40,119 nt of DNA, taken from Mesostigma viride. Lineage: Eukaryota; Streptophyta; Mesostigmatophyceae; Mesostigmatales; Mesostigmataceae. The stretch is from NCBI GenBank assembly GCA_009746045.1, contig RPFO01001210.1, forward strand, positions 1 to 40,119, in the 5' to 3' direction. The position numbers and the translations under genes were made by a program. Below, in pieces: positions 1-9,506 of the stretch (positions are counted from its first letter, which is position 1; each line of letters begins with the position of its first letter). Below the pieces are notes generated by a model, which was not told the DNA's origin, did not search any database, and saw nothing but the letters and a program-made list of their open reading frames with translations.

Positions 1-673
1 TTTGTCTCATCTTGGCTTCTTCCTCACGCCTGCTTCGGATATCCCGTCCTGACGAAGCCCGGTTTGTGTGTTCCGTGCAGCGCCTGAGGCGACATTCCGG
101 TCACCGTGGCCGCGGGGTCCCGCACATCCTGACGGACCCGCGGTGGACTTCTTTTCTGGGTGGTCAATCTGCGCTAGGAGACGACACATGTCTGGGTGTC
201 GAAGTCGTCGCGGAGATTGGTGGCGCGTAACCGCCGAAAAACCCCCCCCCGCGACGCGTTTGAGCTGTACAGGACCGCATGGAGGAGTTACGGGATGTTT
301 CCCCGAGCCATTCGGGACCGTTCGCCGCGTGTAGTAGAGTTCTACGCCGGCAGATCGTGTTAATTCTGTTGGTACAAGACTGTCTCGATACCTCGTCGAG
401 GCAGTCGTGAACGAATTTATTGATGAATAAAAATTACTTAATACAAAACTACTTGCATGCAGTCTTGTTTGGAAATGTCTACCTTGAACTATTTCGGTAT
501 GTTTCGGCTTACGCCCTCAGCCTCTTGGCGCGCCATATCGGGTGTATAGGCGTTCCCATCGCATCCCGAATGGACCTGTACCATTAATTCGTTTGCTTGT
601 AGTTACTGTGTGTGCAATGTTGGCCTTTGTTTGGGAGGCATTTGATGACAATTAATAACTGATTAATGAAGAT
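1..673. other. Left edge, no gene supported
   Basis: The first 350 bases are GC-rich and hold only short overlapping ORFs on both strands, none with a recognisable motif; a run of ten C sits at about 241-250. From about 350 to 673 the sequence turns AT-rich. I see no RNA gene or transposon end here. It may be degenerate viral DNA or part of the repeat-bearing element that follows. Confidence 0.4.
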
Positions 674-1094
674 AATCGGGGTTCTTTGAACGGAGTTTCT
701 TCTATACGTGAATGCGGGAACAAGAGGCCGCTGGATGAGCGGCTTATAGGTCGCAGTGTTTACTCGTAGCTGTTTGGCTAGAGCTTTTGTGATTAGTAGA
801 TGCAATATAGTGCATGGTTGAAAAATGAATTAAATAAAATGTGCGTTCCGCGCTTGGGTTGATTATACCCGGGCGGAACGGGGCGTGAGGTGCAGTGCCC
901 CTGAAAAGAACAACCTACGCATTATTTAATACTAGCCGTGCAGATTCGGGATATTCTACCCCCGGTCTGTACGGTTAGCGTCTTACTAGCATCCACTAAA
1001 CATAAGGGTTTAATGACGTCAGTTAGCTAGGGATAAGGGAGGTTTTGCGACTAAAAGCCGCTCTGGCTGGTTTTGTCGGCCTCTTTCTTTGCTC
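674..1094 (+). repeat. 421-bp direct repeat, left copy
   Basis: This segment matches 2057-2477 base for base as far as I can see by eye (offset 1383). The copies begin with AATCGGGGTTC and end with CTTTCTTTGCTC. They lack the TG...CA ends of a normal LTR, and I found no target duplication, primer site or polypurine tract next to them. The pair could be the terminal repeats of an unknown short element or the product of a segmental duplication. Confidence 0.85.
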
Positions 1095-2056
1095 GTTGTC
1101 GTTGCGGCGGCAGCCGCAGCTATGGGTGCTGCGGAGCAAAATCCCAAAAGCACTGGTTGCACTGGCCACTTGGCCAGTGGTGAGACTTCCAGTTGTTAAC
1201 CGGCCAGGCGTAGTTCCTCGCCCGGTTAACTAAAAGAAAAGAAAAAGATTACCTCCGGTCCGCACCTTTTCCCCAGCTTGGGGTCTTTGGTGGGCCGGAT
1301 GCCGTGACAGGTGCTCAACTGTCGCTTGGTCGGCCCAGTGCGCGAGCTGGTGCTCCGTACCTGGGGATGCTTGCACCCCGGGTTGGAGCCGGATGGCTGG
1401 CACTGGCGACCCGTGTCTCGGTCCGCGGCCTGCGGCTTTTTCTTCGGAAATTGCTGCTGGCCAGCAAACTTTGCAATTGCCTTCCGCCGAGGGGGGGGTG
1501 GTTGGGGCTGGGGACGGCGATGGGAAAAGCGTCTAAGCTAGAAATTTTTTCCCCACACATAGAAACCTCGGGGGGAATGCGGTCTTGGCTGAACGGACTC
1601 TCGTTCAGCCAGGTGCCTGGGGCTGTGGCCTCGGGCATCCGGGCTGGCGGGGCCTGGGCTAGGTCCACGTTTTTTCTCGAAGCACCCCGGGTCTATGGGG
1701 AGACGGCCATAGCGGTACCGACTCGGGGCCCCGAGAGGGGTCATGATAGGCTGGCCGTGCGCAATCGCAGTGCAAATGCGCTGGGCCTTTTTGGGCCTGG
1801 CCATGCATCCACAGCCGCCGGGCACACGCCTCCCGATGTGGGGGGGCTCCCGTTTTGCGGCAGGGCGGTCACTTGTGACAACGAGCAAGGTGGAGTGCGG
1901 CTTCAAGGGAAAGCCAGGGCGGGGGTGATTGGGCAACGTACTTCATGAAGGGCCTTGAACGGCGTGCCTCCGGGCATGTCAATTAGTGTCACATGTATGC
2001 TTCCACTTATTGTTTTAATGAAGATGCTGGTTTTTGTGGGAGCTACGTGGGACATG
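1095..2056. other. Spacer between the 421-bp repeats, non-coding
   Basis: GC-rich sequence of about 960 bases with overlapping ORFs in several frames but no protein motif. An inverted repeat GTTAACCGG / CCGGTTAAC lies near 1195-1230. If the flanking repeats are terminal repeats, this is the internal part of a non-autonomous element of about 1.8 kb. Confidence 0.45.
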
Positions 2057-2477
2057 AATCGGGGTTCTTTGAACGGAGTTTCTTCTATACGTGAATGCGG
2101 GAACAAGAGGCCGCTGGATGAGCGGCTTATAGGTCGCAGTGTTTACTCGTAGCTGTTTGGCTAGAGCTTTTGTGATTAGTAGATGCAATATAGTGCATGG
2201 TTGAAAAATGAATTAAATAAAATGTGCGTTCCGCGCTTGGGTTGATTATACCCGGGCGGAACGGGGCGTGAGGTGCAGTGCCCCTGAAAAGAACAACCTA
2301 CGCATTATTTAATACTAGCCGTGCAGATTCGGGATATTCTACCCCCGGTCTGTACGGTTAGCGTCTTACTAGCATCCACTAAACATAAGGGTTTAATGAC
2401 GTCAGTTAGCTAGGGATAAGGGAGGTTTTGCGACTAAAAGCCGCTCTGGCTGGTTTTGTCGGCCTCTTTCTTTGCTC
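2057..2477 (+). repeat. 421-bp direct repeat, right copy
   Basis: Right-hand copy of 674-1094. It ends within 40 bases of the stop codon of the first viral gene (2515), after a short CCCACC tandem run, so it marks the present left border of recognisable viral coding DNA. Confidence 0.85.
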
Positions 2478-2514
2478 CCCACCCACCCACCCTTAGCTTC
2501 ATTCACGAGTTCAT

Positions 2515-2724
2515 TCATTCCTCGTCGTCCTTCCCGTGAGCGTGGGTGCGAGAAGCCTCGCCATCGTCCTCGGAGCTACCGGACTCAAACATCACGTCGC
2601 ACATATCGTAAAGACACTTCTCGATTTCCTCGAGACGGCCGTTCTTTCGTCTGCCCATCTTGGAGATCATCTTTGCCATCTCGACCATGCGGGCGTTTAG
2701 CGACTCCAACAACGCCTGCTCCAT
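2515..2724 (-). CDS. Small acidic-tailed viral-type protein, unknown
   Basis: A 69-residue protein that I do not recognise. The first half is predicted helical with heptad-like spacing of Met, Leu and Ile and basic residues (KMGRRKNGR); the second half is acidic and ends in KDDEE. The reading frame stays open for nine more codons upstream, to a GTG, but the ATG at 2724 is the better start because it clears the stop of the upstream ATPase gene at 2763. It lies 38 bases downstream of that gene on the same strand. A small virion or DNA-associated protein is possible but not shown. Confidence 0.5.
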   Translation of the reverse strand: MEQALLESLNARMVEMAKMISKMGRRKNGRLEEIEKCLYDMCDVMFESGSSEDDGEASRTHAHGKDDEE

Positions 2725-2762
2725 GTCCGTGTGTATACCTATGACCGCCACATTCCACGTTC

Positions 2763-3613
2763 TCAGTCCTCCTCCTTCACGACGCGTGTGTTGCTCCTCC
2801 GTCGCCGCTGGTTGGCGTCGTCCTTTTCGCTGTCGGACCCCGAATCCTTCTTGGGGTCATAATTCGGCGTCCCGTACTTCCAGAAGGCGGGGGATCCGAT
2901 GTGCTCCCTGGGGGTTGGTGCTGTCGGCAATGGTATTGCAGTGGTGCTGTCGGCAATGGTGCGGTGCTCCCTGGGGGTCGCCTTGTACCAGAATATGACG
3001 TCCTCGATCTTGTTCGACTCGCTCGTGTGGTCGACCACGAGACATTCGTAGTTCTGCGTGCACTGGTCGAGGATCTCGCAAAACGCCTCGAACGTCGGCA
3101 CCACGCCGAAGAAGTTGCGATACAGTCGCTCGCGGTTCATGATGATGTTCTCGTGGAGTGCGAACACGTAATCCACGTTGCCGCGGATGTCGGGCGTGAT
3201 GTCCATTGTGTACTGGCTGATGAACATGAAGAACACCTTCATGCGCCGGCCGTTGAGCGCGATCTCGCGGATGCAGGGGTCGCGCATCACCGTGCGGTCG
3301 TACACGCAATCGTCCAGCAGCACGAAACACGGCTCCCCACGCCCGCCTTGCAATCCCTCTTCTGCTTCTTTATCAAGGAGCGCAGGGCCCCGCGGTTGAA
3401 GCGGTTGTAAACGAACAGGGGCGGGACGTACCCCTGCCAGTGCTTGTTCGACCCCTCGGTGCCGGACATAATGATCCCGCTAGGGATGTGCCGTTTATGG
3501 AACATGATGTCGGTGGCCAGGGTCGTCTTGCCCGCCCCCCGCTTGGACACGATGCATACCACGGCGTCATCCTTGATCCACGCGGGGTCAAACTTCCTGA
3601 GATGCACGTCCAT
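2763..3613 (-). pseudogene. NCLDV A32-type genome packaging ATPase, frameshifted
   Basis: This matches the packaging ATPase that NCLDVs use to pump DNA into capsids (FtsK/HerA superfamily, vaccinia A32 type). The amino-terminal part starts at the ATG at 3613 and has the P-loop SKRGAGKTT at residues 23-31. After a one-base frame break near 3330-3350 the other frame supplies the Walker B strand CFVLLDDCVYD, then a strand with FMFISQYTMDI and a conserved asparagine/aspartate turn. The carboxy end is a basic, charged tail rich in Arg, Lys and Asp. Total length (about 280 residues) is normal for the family. With the frame break the gene cannot make full-length protein unless the indel is a sequencing error. 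It is the best evidence that this DNA derives from a giant virus. Confidence 0.88.
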
Positions 3614-3630
3614 TATAGAGGAGGATAAGA

Positions 3631-3940
3631 TTAAAAGGGCCGAGAAGACGAACAGTCCGCCACTAGCAGGCGCACCTTGGGCTCGACCCTGAAAGGGAAG
3701 AAGTCCACCACGAATCCGCACTCCCGGGCCAGCTTCAGCCAGGCCTCGCGGTGCCAAGACAAGCTCGGGATTAGCTTTCAAGAGCTTTGACCACGCATCC
3801 CGCGGATTCTTAAAACCGATGCATGCCAATACATCAAAAATGGAAATTCTGCCATCGTCCGTCACGCGGATCTTGCCCTTAAAGCCCAGGTCATCTTCCG
3901 CCCCGTCGGCCAGGGTCAAGTGGTGGACAACGCTCGACAT
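3631..3940 (-). pseudogene. Short viral-type protein, frameshifted, unknown
   Basis: Starts at the ATG at 3940 with a segment of DNA-binding-adaptor character (motif IRVTDDGRISIFDVLACIG, then a helix ending KLLKANPEL). A frame break near 3750 separates it from a plausible carboxy half that contains ARECGFVVDFFPF and ends at a TAA at 3631-3633. The total would be about 103 residues. The opening motif recalls short amino-terminal domains of some viral and phage regulators, but I cannot name a family. It lies 17 bases upstream of the ATPase start on the same strand, so the two were probably adjacent viral genes. A TATA box framed by an inverted repeat lies 110 bases upstream. Confidence 0.5.
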
Positions 3941-4048
3941 CGTCGATAGCTGTGAAAACGACTGGGATGTCCGGACAGGTTTGGTGTCCTCTTGGACTTT
4001 TGGACGTGCTCTGTGTCTCGCCGTCCGCGACAATGCGTCGGTGAACAC

Positions 4049-4091
4049 GCCCGTTCGATAGATCAAACGGTATATATGCGATCGAACGGGC
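4049..4091 (-). promoter_or_regulatory. TATA box framed by an 11-bp inverted repeat
   Basis: GCCCGTTCGAT at 4049-4059 is repeated as its exact reverse complement at 4081-4091, with 21 bases between. The spacer holds TATATATG at 4071-4078. The arrangement lies 110-150 bases upstream of the minus-strand gene that starts at 3940 and just after the stop of the gene at 4130-4504. It would suit an operator around a promoter, or a stem-loop in a leader RNA. Function is inferred. Confidence 0.5.
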
Positions 4092-4129
4092 CGCATCGTG
4101 ACACGGGACCGCCCGATCGACACGTTTGA

Positions 4130-4504
4130 CTACCGCCGCGCGGCGAGACGGGCCGACCGCCGCGGGCCGGCGGCGATCGCGGGGGCCGTCGAAGCGGGTG
4201 CCGGCGTCTTCTTCCTCGCAGGCTTCCTCGTCCTCGTCTTCGTGCCGGATTTGGACTTGGACCGAGCGATCGGGTTGCCGCTCGCCTTCCGTCTCGACCG
4301 ATACGCGGCGTCCCGGCGGGCCTTCGCCTCCTTCACTCTCGCGAAATATCTCTCCACCACCTCCCTGGCGATGGCTTCCACGCCGTACCTGCGCACCTGA
4401 CTCAACTCCATGCACTCGGCGACGGACCCCTGCCTCCTGTTCGCGGGCTTCTTGCCCATACCGCAGTACACTTCGCTCCTCGTCTTGCTCCTGGTCTTCG
4501 CCAT
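4130..4504 (-). CDS. Basic protein with single CG...C...QVRxYG motif
   Basis: A 124-residue, strongly basic protein with an intact frame and ATG start at 4504. The front third carries a compact signature: YCG at 13-15, then G-S-V-A-E-C at 26-31, then QVRRYG at 36-41. The same signature occurs twice in the protein at 34980-35648. The rest is Lys/Arg/Ala-rich with KARRDAAYRSRRK and a tail of histone-like KTPAPAST composition, which suggests binding to DNA. Proteins with a QVRxYG segment recur in NCLDV genomes as conserved unknowns. A role in packing viral DNA or as a virion core protein is inference. Confidence 0.65.
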   Translation of the reverse strand: MAKTRSKTRSEVYCGMGKKPANRRQGSVAECMELSQVRRYGVEAIAREVVERYFARVKEAKARRDAAYRSRRKASGNPIARSKSKSGTKTRTRKPARKKTPAPASTAPAIAAGPRRSARLAARR

Positions 4505-4672
4505 CCTGTATCTACGAGCGACACGCCGCGTTATACCTGACCGATAGATATTATTGCATATTGCATTTGTGCATTGGACACGAGAGACACGGAATGATTT
4601 GAATTCATTTTCATTACAATGTACGAATTATGATTACAAATTGCGTGCGACACTGTCCCGCGTGATCGGCCG
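4505..4672. other. AT-rich intergenic region
   Basis: 168 bases between two minus-strand genes, markedly more AT-rich than the coding DNA. Just upstream of the 4504 start, on the minus strand, lies GGTATAACGCGG, resembling the TATAATACGCG motif seen elsewhere in the window, so it may hold that gene's promoter. Confidence 0.35.
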
Positions 4673-5415
4673 TTAGGGCCGGCGGTCCCGGACCGTCTCA
4701 CTGAGGTCCGCTGACGTCCTCGTCGCGGTTCTCCTCTCCTCCTCCGGCTCCTTGAGCGGCCGCTCGAGGAAGTTGTACCCGTCGCTCAGACGGTTATTCG
4801 AAAAGAACTGCACGGACTTGACCACGGGCGTGCAGCCGAAGTTCTTGTCCATGAACCACATGCGCGTGACCTCGAAGATGACCTGCACCTCGCACCCCTT
4901 GGGCACGTCGAAGCCGGTCGCGGGGGTCTTGTTCTCGTCGAAGAACGCGCACTCGAACTTGTTGTTGCGGAAGGGGACCGAGCACTTGAACGTGGGGGGG
5001 TACCCCTGCTCGGGCTTGGTCGTGGGCTTGATGGCGGACGTGTAGAACGCGTCGATCAGGTCCCTGGTCATTTTCTTGTTGAACCACGCCTGGCTCTTGT
5101 CGTGGGACATCTCCTTGTTCTTCTCGTCGAACCGCGACCACGCGGCGTAAAACTTTCGTTGTCGGTCCCCTTGACGGTGTAGTCGTCGAAGGACAGCTGC
5201 AGGGTGTACTTGGGCGGCTGGTTCTTGCCCTCGAAGCAGCTGATGCCGAAGGGCGCGCGCATGCGCGGGGTCTGGATGTGCATGCGCCCGTTGGGGCTCC
5301 TGCCGTCCTTGTCGTAGTTGATGTACACGGAGAGACCCCCCGAGGCCGTGCGCTTGGGGACGTTGTACACGACCTTGGAGGCGTCGAAGTCGTCGAAGAA
5401 GACGATGCTAGACAT
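4673..5415 (-). pseudogene. Predicted ssDNA-binding protein of NCLDV (DUF5871-like), frameshifted
   Basis: The amino-terminal part (ATG at 5415) shows the family's landmark pieces: FFDDFDASKVVY near the start, YINYDKDG, then TPRMRAPFGISCFEGK at residues 49-64 and LQLSFDDYT at 72-80. A one-base frame break at about 5145-5155 moves the rest into another frame, which continues with AWFNKKMT, PPTFKCSVPFRNNKFEC and VIFEVTRMWFMDKNFGC. Together they give about 247 residues in the order expected for this conserved viral family, predicted to coat single-stranded DNA during replication. The tail is acidic and Arg/Thr-rich. Family assignment rests on remembered motif order; the ssDNA-binding role is a literature prediction. 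Confidence 0.78.
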
Positions 5416-5641
5416 TTCGGATGTCCTTTGGTCCGGATCGGGTGCGCGAAGGCGAGATGGGTGTCCGGTGCGTTCGGAGTTCCTCCGATTCCTTGTGGAC
5501 AGACGGATCGTCCGAGGGTGCTTGGGTTCCGGGGCTTGGAGGACGTGTGGGATGTCCTGAGGTGCTTGGGTGACTCGGGAGAGTCTTGAGGCTTACTGAG
5601 AACGGAGAGAAGATGAGGGGCGTTTGGAACGCGCCCGGGTT

Positions 5642-6283
5642 TTATACCGCGTCGGCCCACCTCTCCACTCGGCGAACGATCTCCTCGCCGTCGATCCTGC
5701 GCCGATCCGACGGCGTTTCGTCGTCCCGTACCGACGTGTCGGCCGTGCCGATCGTGTCGGCCGTGCCGATCGTGTCGGCCGTGCCGATCGCGTCGGACGC
5801 GTCGGTCGCGTCGGCCGTACCGATCGCGTCGTCCGCGTCGGCGCGGAAAGCGGCCAGAGCCTTCGAGAAGCGGTACAGCGTTTCCACGGGGCAACCGAGC
5901 TTCATGTGGTACACGCGGTAGCACACGAGGCGGACGTTGCTGGCCGCGTACCCCTTGGACGGATCGATGAGGTCGACCGCGGCCGAATCGTCGTGGCGCG
6001 GCTCGCCCGCCCGCGGCGCCTCGTGGGACATGGCCAGGCCCGTCAGGCGACACCGGCCGCCCTGCCGCTTCCACATGTCCGCGAGCTCCTTCACCGTCAG
6101 GGACACTTTCTTCCCCCGGCCGTGGCCTCGCGCGTTAGAGATGCTCTTCAGCTGGTGGCGGAAGTAGCCCTCGAGCGTCGACCGCTGGCGCCGGACGGCC
6201 TCGAGTTTGTCCCCGGGCCCGAAACCCTTGCGTTCCTCGTCCGTCGGCTCGAACCCGTGACCGTGCGCGCGATCCAGTGCCAT
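5642..6283 (-). CDS. HNH-type endonuclease-like protein
   Basis: A 213-residue protein; the ATG at 6283 is preferred, although the frame is open further upstream, because the upstream residues are low-complexity and would overlap the neighbouring gene end. After a basic helix (RRQRSTLEGYFRHQLKSIS) comes GGRCRLTGL (Cys78), then DLIDPSKGY and ASNVRLVCYRVYHMKLG at about 104-130. This is the pattern of HNH/His-Me nucleases common in giant viruses and mobile introns. The usual catalytic HH pair is not obvious, so activity is uncertain. The carboxy part contains hexapeptide repeats (TIGTAD) encoded by an 18-bp tandem repeat. Confidence 0.65.
   Translation of the reverse strand: MALDRAHGHGFEPTDEERKGFGPGDKLEAVRRQRSTLEGYFRHQLKSISNARGHGRGKKVSLTVKELADMWKRQGGRCRLTGLAMSHEAPRAGEPRHDDSAAVDLIDPSKGYAASNVRLVCYRVYHMKLGCPVETLYRFSKALAAFRADADDAIGTADATDASDAIGTADTIGTADTIGTADTSVRDDETPSDRRRIDGEEIVRRVERWADAV
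5735..5805 (+). repeat. 18-bp tandem repeat within the HNH gene
   Basis: The unit GCCGTGCCGATCGTGTCG occurs about three times in a row with diverged copies on the right side. On the minus strand it encodes TIGTAD-type hexapeptides. Units are a multiple of three, so length change would keep the frame. Confidence 0.75.
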
Positions 6284-6342
6284 GGCCGCGATAGACGCGC
6301 GGTCGGATCCTCGTGATGGACGGAGACAAGTTTCGGGCCCGT

Positions 6343-7148
6343 TCAGCCGCACAAGGCGACCCCCCGACGCCGGTCCGCGCCGCCGCACGGGAGGGTGCGG
6401 ACGCGCGGCTTGCACACGGCGGACCCGGGCGCGGTGGATCGCAGGAATTTCGAGAACTTGGACGCGCGGTCCAGGTGGTACGTGGCGATGATCTTGCGCG
6501 CCGCGTCGGATCGCGGGCGGTTGGCGGCGAAGGACGCCGCGCCTATGATGTGGGAAGGCGCCGGGGCCGCGGTCTGCGTCCCCACGGCCGCCGTCGACGC
6601 CTTGACGCCTCCTTCGCGGCCTCCTGGGCTTGTCCGAGGACCGGGGCCGAATGGCTCGCTCGCATGGCGCGCGCCTTATCGGCCGCCAGTTTCAGCAAGT
6701 TGAAGGTCCCGACCGTCCCGTGGGTCACCGCGTCCTGGAGCGACCCGAAGGCGCTCACGATCCTCTCCCGATCGCTCGGCGCGAGCGACGTCGCGACGAC
6801 CTCGCGGAGTTCCTCCAGGGTCATTTTGGCGATGTCGGTCGCCGGAATCTTGGGGTTCGTCAGACGAGCGATGTTGAAGAGGCGGGCGTGCGAACTCGTG
6901 TCGCGGAGGGCGGCCTCCGTCAGCGCCGTCGTCACCGCCGTCACGATCTCGTCCGACACCATCGCGCACAGGTTCGGCTTCGTGGCCCCGTGGAGGAGGT
7001 CCTTGGGGATCGTCGGGTGCAAGTAGGACGCGAGTTCCACCGCCTCCGACTTGGTCATTTTCTTCGCCAAGCCCTGCGAACAGTTCGCCATGTACGCGTT
7101 CGACGAGGAGAACCACGAGCCGGTCCGCAGTTCCGGGCGAGTCGAAGG
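6343..7148 (-). pseudogene. Interrupted viral gene, 3' part (unknown protein)
   Basis: Downstream portion of a gene whose 5' part lies at 10250-10827, separated by an LTR retrotransposon. Reading from the target duplication (7144-7148), the frame runs without a stop through MANCSQGLAKKM and a helical segment (SEAVELASYLHPTIPKDLL, later IARLTNPKIPATDIAKMTLE). Near 6597-6612 a one-base frame break occurs; the other frame gives a plausible end with SHIIGAASFAANRP and stops at 6343-6345. I do not recognise the protein; the helical, Ala-rich composition would suit a structural protein. Taken alone, the ATG at 7091 opens a 182-residue ORF, but the codon continuity across the insertion shows this is not the original start. 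Confidence 0.75.
7144..7148. other. Target site duplication GAAGG, left copy
   Basis: GAAGG directly precedes the TG of the 5' LTR at 7149 and recurs directly after the 3' LTR at 10250-10254. A 5-bp duplication is standard for LTR retrotransposon integrase. Confidence 0.9.
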
Positions 7149-7891
7149 TGTCAGCCGTAGTGGGCCAAGGCAGTCCCGGCACTAGTTTTTGGCTGACAGT
7201 TAGCCGAATTAGTGGGACGACACAACTGTACTTTTCCAGACTATTTAATTCGTGCTACGGATTTTTAGTGCTGCGTTTCAGGTCCGAGATACTGTACGGA
7301 TCATACTTTTGAGACCCGTTGTAATTGTTTTTGGGTCCGGACTATATGTGGAGTGCTACAAAATATTGTACCGGTGCTGGTGTGGCACCGACGGTACATT
7401 TTGGATTGCTTATGCTGCCACCGTACGTTATGCAGCAGGATCCGCGCTTCGCGCAGATCTTAGGGACGTTGGTACTGTTTCTGGTTTTTCACCTATGTGA
7501 GGGATTTTGTCTAAGTCCGAGCTTGTGGCGCATGTCTGAGAAAGAAATCATATGAATGGTAGAGTATCAGACGCGGCGCAACTTTTCAGTCCTTTGTGCA
7601 TGTATGCATGCACATGTGTGCTTGAATGCATCCGACCACCTAGAACGCGCCGCCACGTATTGTACGGCTGTGATCTGTTTGTGTCGTGACCTGTCCTTTG
7701 GGCGGCGTAGCATTTAGCCTAGGCACTGCTCCTTGGCAACTCACGCTCATGCCTTATTTTCACACGTTTTTCACCATGAAGGACGTGAACAGTGGGCGTC
7801 GGCATTTGTGAATTAATGCTTGTCTTTTAAGCGTTATTTAATAACCAAGATCAATTTCCTCCGATCACCTTGGTTCAGTGCAAATGCAACA
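7149..7891 (+). repeat. 5' LTR of gag-only element 1
   Basis: Starts TGTCAGCC and ends GCAACA. It is the same as 9507-10249 except G at 7647 versus A at 10005. It contains the 18-mer AGGATCCGCGCTTCGCGC at 7437-7454, shared with the LTRs of the second gag-only element, and alternating-purine-pyrimidine GCATGTATGCATGCAC near 7597-7612. Confidence 0.93.
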
Positions 7892-7901
7892 TGGTATCGA
7901 G
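7892..7901 (+). promoter_or_regulatory. Primer binding site of gag-only element 1
   Basis: TGGTATCGAG follows the LTR directly. TGGTATC is the complement of a tRNA 3' end in GATACCA, as in initiator-Met tRNA, the usual Copia primer. Confidence 0.75.
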
Positions 7902-8214
7902 TTAATGGCTTATTTTTGAGTAAGAAATCTGGGTTTTTTCCTAGGTTCTTCACTCTTTGGTCAAGGAAGCTTGTGTGGGGACGCCCAAATATTTTTGCAA
8001 GCTTGGACTGCGCCATTTCTTCGCCTTTCTGAAGAGTGCCACTTTCTCTGGGAGAGTGGTGTGATTTCTGGTCTGAGAAGGACACCTCCCTTCTTGTTAC
8101 TGTTTTATTGGAAGGAGTAAGACCTCAAGGCCAGAGGCATCCAAGGAGGTGTTCCCTGAGTTGGTTTCTAATTGAAACGTTTTTTGATTTGCTTTTCTGG
8201 AAGCTTCTTGGTGC

Positions 8215-8493
8215 ATGGCTAGTGATTTGTCAAATGCAATATATCTTCCAAGGGCTCCTGGTGACACCTTAGTGATTCCTGAGGCTGAGTATAGTACTGG
8301 ACACCAAGGGGTACCCCCTAATCCGAACATAGCATTTGTGGAAGTAGAATACAGGGGAACTCGTTTCAACTGGGAGATTGTGTGCACCCCTCGAACTCTG
8401 CGCCGTTTGGCGGAATTTTTAGACCAGCTCATCCCTGAGGAGTCCACAATAGTTCCTGAGAATCCTACAGTTCGTCCTACTGGTGAGGAGTGA
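8215..8493 (+). CDS. Small ORF upstream of gag, element 1
   Basis: An intact 92-residue ORF with ATG at 8215, between primer site and gag. It has a beta-rich middle (FVEVEYRGTRFNWEIVC), then a helix (RTLRRLAEFLDQLIPEE) and a Pro/Glu-rich end. The second gag-only element has an ORF of similar size, position and layout (32156-32386). I do not know a family. Its retention beside a frame-broken gag suggests it may matter for the element. Confidence 0.55.
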   Translation: MASDLSNAIYLPRAPGDTLVIPEAEYSTGHQGVPPNPNIAFVEVEYRGTRFNWEIVCTPRTLRRLAEFLDQLIPEESTIVPENPTVRPTGEE

Positions 8494-8529
8494 CAGTGAT
8501 TGGTGCGACCATCCTGAGTAGGTTTGAAA

Positions 8530-9415
8530 ATGTCTGGGAATATGACCAATACACAATCTGTTATTTCCAACGCCAAGAACATTCCCACTTTTGATGGATC
8601 AGACGTGGGGAAGTGGGACACAACTGTTATCAGGTTTCAGCGTCTCTTGAAGGCGCATGAGTTGCAGGGGTTTTGACTGGTGATGTCACTGATGCAAAGA
8701 AGGACGCAGCGGTGTTGTCTGCCATGAGCACGTTTCTGGATGGCTCCGCTCTGTTACTCATCAAGCGGGCGGACACCTCTCAGGAGGCGTGGGCCATTCT
8801 TACAGACCGCTACGGCAAGGACAAGACTACGGAGACGTATCGCATGGAGCTGCGGCAGAAGCTGACATCCAGGGATCCTGTCACGGAGAAATCTCTCCGG
8901 CCAGTCCTTGTGGCCAGGGAGTACACGCGCGACGAGTATGAGTCCCTGGGAGGCAAGTTCGCTGACCTGGACCTTGTTCTGTCTACTCACGACGTGATGC
9001 CGGCTAGTATCCGAGCTGTGATGGCTGGACAGGACATCAAGGTGCACGAGATGTCCTGGGCCGATTACAAGGCTCGAGTACTGAGGGTGGAGGACAGCCT
9101 GAATGCACAAGCGGCTGTTCTCAGAGCCGCCAAGGGGGGCAGCAGCTCTGCTGCCACTGATCCCACGGGGATCCTGGGGTTTTCGCCACCATGGGGGTGG
9201 ATGATCGGCGGGGGAAATGTCACCACTGTGGTAAGCCTGGCCACAAGGTGGCAAACTGTTTCAAGAAGCACCCTCATCTCCGCAAGGGGGGAAGGGACGG
9301 AGAAGCCAAGACGCAGGCCAACTTGACATCCACTCCTGATCCGCAGGAGGCACTGGAGGTGCCCCCTGGTTTTGTTTTCCACACTGGCGTGGAGGCTCCC
9401 GCTGACCAACTGTAG
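8530..9415 (+). pseudogene. Copia-type Gag (UBN2-like) with two frame breaks
   Basis: Begins at ATG 8530 with IPTFDGSDVGKWDTTVIRF, typical of Copia Gag (compare the FDG...W opening of the family). A missing base in the G run near 8664-8672 ends this frame; the next frame continues from 8673 with LIKRADTSQEAWAILTDRYG and later LVLSTHDVMPASIRAVMAG. A second break near 9180-9190 leads to the zinc knuckle CHHCGKPGHKVANC (CX2CX4HX4C), and the tail holds VPPGFVFHTGV, as in element 2. Gag forms the particle that packages RNA. The breaks imply this copy is dead or supplied in trans. Confidence 0.82.
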
Positions 9416-9506
9416 TATTTTTTGTTCAGTGGTGCGTTGCTCCAGGGGCGCCCTGGCCACCATACTTTTTCGAGTCATTGTTTCCAGCTTGTCCCACTAA
9501 GGGGGG

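Noticed and set aside
1-334. Overlapping ORFs at the left edge as viral genes
   Set aside because: Several frames are open at once, translations are Arg/Pro-rich and no motif or promoter is visible.
1304-1948. 214-codon plus-strand ORF between the 421-bp repeats
   Set aside because: Overlaps ORFs in other frames, biased composition and no motif; GC-rich sequence is open by chance.
4794-6074. 426-codon minus-strand ORF
   Set aside because: Runs out of frame across the ssDNA-binding-type and HNH genes; composition is Arg/Pro/Gly noise.
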